A stretch of DNA of 34,846 nt, from positions 1-34,846 of the forward strand of contig CAILKW010000349.1 in assembly GCA_903834845.1 (NCBI GenBank). The letters are read 5' to 3'. Shown piece by piece: positions 30,621 through 34,846 of this stretch. Below the pieces are notes generated by a model, which made no database searches, was not told the origin of the DNA, and worked only from the letters and a program-made list of their open reading frames with translations. A program made the position numbers and the translations under genes. The stretch's first letter is position 1. Each line of letters begins with the position of its first letter. Source of the DNA: an uncultured Bacteroidia bacterium (GTDB lineage: Bacteria; Bacteroidota; Bacteroidia; Bacteroidales; Prolixibacteraceae).

Positions 30621-30779
30621 TCAGGTTAATTCCAAGACCTTTTGAAGAGGAAAATACAGAAGCTTCAGAAATTTTTCTTGAACTGAGATATCTAAACGAC
30701 TATAATACTGATACTGACCTTCAATTACTTTAACCCGATAAGAATATCTCAAGTATTTTGGAGCGAATGTTGCTTTAAT
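30621..30779 (+). pseudogene. Decayed fragment of mfd (copy of about 29311-29470)
   Basis: Hand alignment over about 160 bp gives roughly 86% identity with one 1-bp gap and an in-frame TAA at 30731-30733. Confidence 0.92.
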
Positions 30780-31178
30780 AGGCTTACAGTTTTTTCGCAT
30801 AAAACAGAGTTAGCTCAATTAGGCATGACAGGATTACCATTTGTGAAATTTATCATTGAAAACTTCACCGAAATACGAAAAGGAAAAAGGTACGAACTTT
30901 TTTTAATTGTGAGGAGTCGGTTATCGAAAGTGGCAATTATCAGGATGAATTTTGAAAGAATGGTTTATAAGATCGAATCGGCAACGGTAATGGAAGATAA
31001 GTATTTAAAAAACAAAAATTTGATATGGAAAAAGTAGCACACACTTTTAAACGGTTATCCGCACCCCATTCTTTCTCATCCTCGATACATCGCTAATTTG
31101 CGGGCAACATACAAGAGTACTGAAATCCATATCAAATCGAAACAAAGTTACATCAAAAACAATGTAAATGCAAATAGA

Positions 31179-31358
31179 ATGAAAAAGTTCAATTTCCTTC
31201 CACCATATCAAAAGAAAGGTAAAACGACATATCCCGAAACCCTAAATAAATCAGGGATTTATCTGATCAAGGAAAACAATGTCCAGGTTTATATAGGGTA
31301 CTCCGGACTTAATTTATATCGCACCATGTACCGCTATTTTCAGGCCTGGAATCACTAA
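31179..31358 (+). pseudogene. Truncated GIY-YIG nuclease-like protein
   Basis: MKKFNFLPPYQKKGKTTYPETLNKSGIYLIKENNVQVYIGYSGLNLYRTMYRYFQAWNH then TAA; has the GIY..YIG core but lacks the rest of the domain. The same frame stays open after the TAA. Confidence 0.65.
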
Positions 31359-31501
31359 CAACAGCGGGTAATAACATATTCCAACCAGTTAGCATATAAG
31401 AAATACAATGTTTGTAAAAATGTATTTGGATTTTATAGAAAATTATCAATATTGATGCAAAATAAAATCCAAATTCTTTGCGACAAAAATATTAAACCTA
31501 T

Positions 31502-31599
31502 AATGCCACAAAGTAACGAGGGCACAAAGTTTCACGAAGCCTTATTGAAAGAATTTCAATACTTTGTGAATCTTAGTGCCTCTGTGTCTTAGTGGCATT
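31502..31599. repeat. Large imperfect inverted repeat (about 38-bp arms, about 22-bp loop)
   Basis: Left arm AATGCCACAAAGTAACGAGGGCACAAAGTTTCACGAAG; reverse complement of right arm AATGCCACTAAGACACAGAGGCACTAAGATTCACAAAG; 29/38 identical. Confidence 0.85.
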
Positions 31600-31748
31600 T
31601 CTGTATTTTTAACCCAATTTGCAACAATGAATAATGAATTAACTGGAGATCAATAAATTGGCCATCCTCGATTTTCGATTTATCTATTACGGATTCTTCC
31701 TTATGAAGCAAAAGAATTTTAATTTTCAGCTTTTCAAAAAGTTAATTC

Positions 31749-34202
31749 TTATTGATTTTCCTTATTTTCGATAGATGGTTCTAAAGTCAGTTCTATCACA
31801 GTATCAATCAGATTTTGTTCTCTCTTTGGAAGACTGATTACAATTCCTTCGCTATTCCTAAATACTTTAGGTTTACCCCCGGTGAGAGACTTTACTGAAA
31901 CAATAGTTTCTTGGGGTGCTGGCAGTTTTAATGAATCACCTGTCCATTGTAAGACATGCAGCCAGATTTTGTTTCCTTTGAAAGTACTGCCACCCCATTT
32001 CCCGTTAATAAATGGACCACCACGTGTACCATATATGCTCACTCCGTACTTTTTGAGCCAACTACCCATTTTTTTGAGAACTTCCACCTGTTCAGGTAAT
32101 ATTTCACCGGAGGGCATCGGGCCAACATTAAGCAAAAGATTACCGTCACCAGTTACTGAGCTGACAAGCATTTTTATGCACTCTTCAAATGTTCTGGTCG
32201 GTTCTCCCGGACGGTAAGACCAGCCGCCGGTATCTTGACGGGGTTTGGTCATGGTAACACACGATTCCCAGGCGCGATTAGTCTGAAAATGTCCTATTTG
32301 CTGTTCAGGAGTGTCATAATCAGCTTCGGTCATAAGAAACATGCCACCGGCAGGAATATTGGTTAGGCCGCGTGCAGAGCGATTGTTAACAAGCAAGTCA
32401 GGTTGTGCTTTATACATATTACTGAAAAGATGTTCGATTGTAAACTGATTCCAATCACCGAAAGCATGATCGAACCAAATCATATCTACATTTCCATAAT
32501 TTGTAAGTAGCTCCTGTACCTGTGCTTCGTAGTAATTGTTGTAGATAAGGTTGTCTCCTTTAAGGTAATAAGGGTGTGTCCAGTCACGGGTAGAGTAGTA
32601 CCAGCCAAGTTTCAGTCCGTATTTTTTTGCTGCATCACTAATTTCGCGGCAGATGTCATGTTTGAATGGCGTATCTGCAATACTGTAATGTTTGGGGTGT
32701 ATTGAATCGTTCCACCTAATCTGTTTAGTTGGCCACATAGAAAATCCATCGTGGTGTTTGGTGATAAGTAACACATATTTAAAACCTGATTCCTTTGCCA
32801 TTTTCATCCATTGATCGGCATTGAATTTCAGTGGATTGAACTGTTTATAAAGATTATCGTAAACCTCACCCGGAACTTTCTGATACAATTCTCCTCCTTC
32901 GATGCGATCCTTTCTTCCCCAGCTGATTTCGGCACCACTGATACTTGAAGGACCCCAGTGGATAAACAGTCCGAATTTGGCATCGCGCCACCATTGCATT
33001 TGCGCAGGTGAAGCAGGTTGTGGATTTGAGATGCGGTCGGTGATTGTCAGGCGTTTGACATCCGTTGAATCTCCTGATTCAATTTCTTTTTCAAGCCATG
33101 CGGTCACTTTTGAAGCCCACATTTGTCCGTGTTGCTGTAAGCCCTTGCCATTAAAGTGGACACCACTGCGGAATTCTGTACGCAAAATATCTGTATCAGG
33201 TCCTTCCATCGAAATACCTTTTACCCATAGTTTCTTCATCGCCGAGCGGAATTCCTCATCAAAAGTATCCTTTTCGCTGTGATAAGTAGTCTGAGCGGTG
33301 AACCAGGGTACATTCCATCCCGCTTTCTCTTTGGACGATGCAATAAGCTGGTTCATATAACTGTAATACTGCTCACCCGTGATCTGGCGATCAGCAGGAT
33401 ATCCAGCGCGAGCCTGGCCTGCATCGCTCTCGCCCTGATGCCAAAGAACTGCACGGAATCCTTGTAACCCGAAGTAATCAAGTCGGTTTGCCAGCCTGTT
33501 GAACAGTGCACCAGTACTTTCCCATTCTCCTTCACCAACAAGTTTCATTCCACCAGTGGTTGGTTGCTGCTTTACACGCGCACCTTGAGGCAGCCATTGT
33601 CTAACGCTTGTTCCTCCTGATGCAATAGATGCTATACCAATTGGTATTCTAAACCGTTTATTCATAGCATCGCCGAATGCAGGTATGAAGCTACCACCAT
33701 TTCCCTCGGAACCCTGCTGCGGATCATTTGCCGGATTCCATTGCCTGCCATTGAATGAACTTACATTTCCTGTTGTCGTTATCTGTTTCTCTGAACCGTA
33801 ATTGCCTGCATTCGATTGGCCAGCTATAATAAAAACCTCTCCAATCCCAACATGTTCAACGCTGGCATCAACCGATTTATTCAAACGATTTGTACCTCGT
33901 ACCTCCAGCCGATACCAGCCTCCGGCATTTACTTTGACAGTAAAATCAAAAGTTCCATTTTTGATTGGTGATGTAAAAGAGTGCCATGTTTCATCTTCAA
34001 TTCCTGAAACAGGCTTACCTACAAGCCTGTACTGCCAGTTTTCTGCCTTAAAGGAAGTAATTCCTTGAATACGAAGCATCCCGTGTGTGGATGTCATGCG
34101 TTGAATAACTTGATAGTCAACAGGGCTTATTAGCGTAAGATTCTGACTGGACACATAGGCGTTAAGACCAATTAATAGTAATATGGTTGTAAATTTTTTC
34201 AT
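31749..34202 (-). CDS. Fusion of SGNH/sialate O-acetylesterase-like esterase (N-terminal) and GH29 alpha-L-fucosidase (C-terminal)
   Basis: N-terminal VFIIAGQSNAGNYG, AVLWHQGESDA; C-terminal WWRDAKFGLFIHWGPSSISG, LLITKHHDGFSMW, GWYYSTRDWTHP, LLLNVGPMPSGEI. Confidence 0.93.
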   Translation of the reverse strand: MKKFTTILLLIGLNAYVSSQNLTLISPVDYQVIQRMTSTHGMLRIQGITSFKAENWQYRLVGKPVSGIEDETWHSFTSPIKNGTFDFTVKVNAGGWYRLEVRGTNRLNKSVDASVEHVGIGEVFIIAGQSNAGNYGSEKQITTTGNVSSFNGRQWNPANDPQQGSEGNGGSFIPAFGDAMNKRFRIPIGIASIASGGTSVRQWLPQGARVKQQPTTGGMKLVGEGEWESTGALFNRLANRLDYFGLQGFRAVLWHQGESDAGQARAGYPADRQITGEQYYSYMNQLIASSKEKAGWNVPWFTAQTTYHSEKDTFDEEFRSAMKKLWVKGISMEGPDTDILRTEFRSGVHFNGKGLQQHGQMWASKVTAWLEKEIESGDSTDVKRLTITDRISNPQPASPAQMQWWRDAKFGLFIHWGPSSISGAEISWGRKDRIEGGELYQKVPGEVYDNLYKQFNPLKFNADQWMKMAKESGFKYVLLITKHHDGFSMWPTKQIRWNDSIHPKHYSIADTPFKHDICREISDAAKKYGLKLGWYYSTRDWTHPYYLKGDNLIYNNYYEAQVQELLTNYGNVDMIWFDHAFGDWNQFTIEHLFSNMYKAQPDLLVNNRSARGLTNIPAGGMFLMTEADYDTPEQQIGHFQTNRAWESCVTMTKPRQDTGGWSYRPGEPTRTFEECIKMLVSSVTGDGNLLLNVGPMPSGEILPEQVEVLKKMGSWLKKYGVSIYGTRGGPFINGKWGGSTFKGNKIWLHVLQWTGDSLKLPAPQETIVSVKSLTGGKPKVFRNSEGIVISLPKREQNLIDTVIELTLEPSIENKENQ

Positions 34203-34531
34203 TATTTTCTTTGTATTATGAATAATATGATATTTAGTTTTACATCTGTTAATAAAGAAAAATATTTATTTTACTCTTTAAATACCCCGGTCGCTACCAT
34301 ATTTGATCTTCTCCAGTTTATTTCCCACCTGTATATTTATTCGAGTCGCATGCTGATCTGCTCAAAGCTTTCCATAGATAGTAAAAAAAAACTAACTGGA
34401 AAAGAATGTTCAGAATTAGCGATCTTAAATAAAGTGCACGTAATCAGACAGATGAAGCGTATTTTGCTGGGAAACCAATCATTGCAGATTGGGAATGATC
34501 ACCGCATCCAAAATAGGTTGCTTTTAGTTAC

Positions 34532-34846
34532 CTATTTTTCCGTTACGCCTTTCCAGCTATCGGTGCGAAACGGGGATGCAGGCAAACCTTCCTTATTGGA
34601 GAGATTTGGTTGTGCGTCATCGTGCCAGGCGTACCGAACTGCTACTGGATTAGTAATCTCATTATTAGTAACAACGATTTTGTTTCCCTTAACTTCGGCC
34701 TTGCCGGGAAGGAATACTTTATCCTGTCCTGCAATTGTAAATTCCACTAAAGGCTTCCCATCGCAGGTGGTTAAACCGCCTCCACTGTGCTCAAAATTAA
34801 GAGTAATTTGGTTTTTATTGATGCTCATTGATTTGTAAATCGGGCC
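34532..34846 (-). CDS. Sialate O-acetylesterase, C-terminal part (runs off the window edge)
   Basis: Frame open to the window end: GPIYKSMSINKNQITLNFEHSGGGL...FTIAGQDKVFLPGKAEVKGNKIVV...PVAVRYAWHDDAQPNLSNKEGLPASPFRTD. Confidence 0.85.
   Translation of the reverse strand, partial: GPIYKSMSINKNQITLNFEHSGGGLTTCDGKPLVEFTIAGQDKVFLPGKAEVKGNKIVVTNNEITNPVAVRYAWHDDAQPNLSNKEGLPASPFRTDSWKGVTEK

Noticed and set aside
30825-31037. 70-aa ORF after the mfd relic
   Set aside because: Starts inside the REP-like relic; KRYELF matches the Uma2 N-terminus only over a few residues, which may be chance.
32902-33282. 126-aa antisense ORF inside the esterase–GH29 gene, and similar antisense ORFs in pnp, mfd, GH92 and the GH3 gene
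   Set aside because: Shadow ORFs opposite strongly supported coding sequence, with no family signature.
1-34846. tRNA or rRNA genes
   Set aside because: None recognised by eye; a covariance-model scan would be needed to exclude small RNAs.

Overview
Bacteroidetes-type chromosomal window, judged from gene content and TTTG-N19-TAnnTTTG promoter signals. The left half is mostly ordinary: dNK, pnp and rpsO, a TrkA-type K+ channel with a DUF2851 gene, an EEP-family nuclease, a lipoprotein-like beta-helix protein, a Na+/solute symporter next to NamZ/DUF1343, a divergent NagZ–serine hydrolase fusion, DUF1080, a HAD hydrolase and GH92. A Fic gene there is split by a frameshift. About 19.7-25.6 kb is an AT-rich accessory region holding an AAA-ATPase/PD-(D/E)XK protein, a tightly coupled HNH endonuclease + (methyltransferase–HIT fusion) pair, an orphan antitoxin-like gene, REP-like hairpins and an Rnl2-like RNA ligase. 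After ThuA and mfd come a Uma2 nuclease-fold gene, a decayed mfd fragment, a truncated GIY-YIG gene, a large imperfect hairpin and an esterase–GH29 fusion. The best leads are (i) the HNH + MTase–HIT operon as a candidate defence or nucleic-acid-processing system, and (ii) two nuclease-fold genes each bracketed by a real host gene and a diverged fragment copy of that gene (GH92 3' end, 53 bp; mfd internal segment, about 160 bp). No database search was possible, so family calls come from recognised motifs only.
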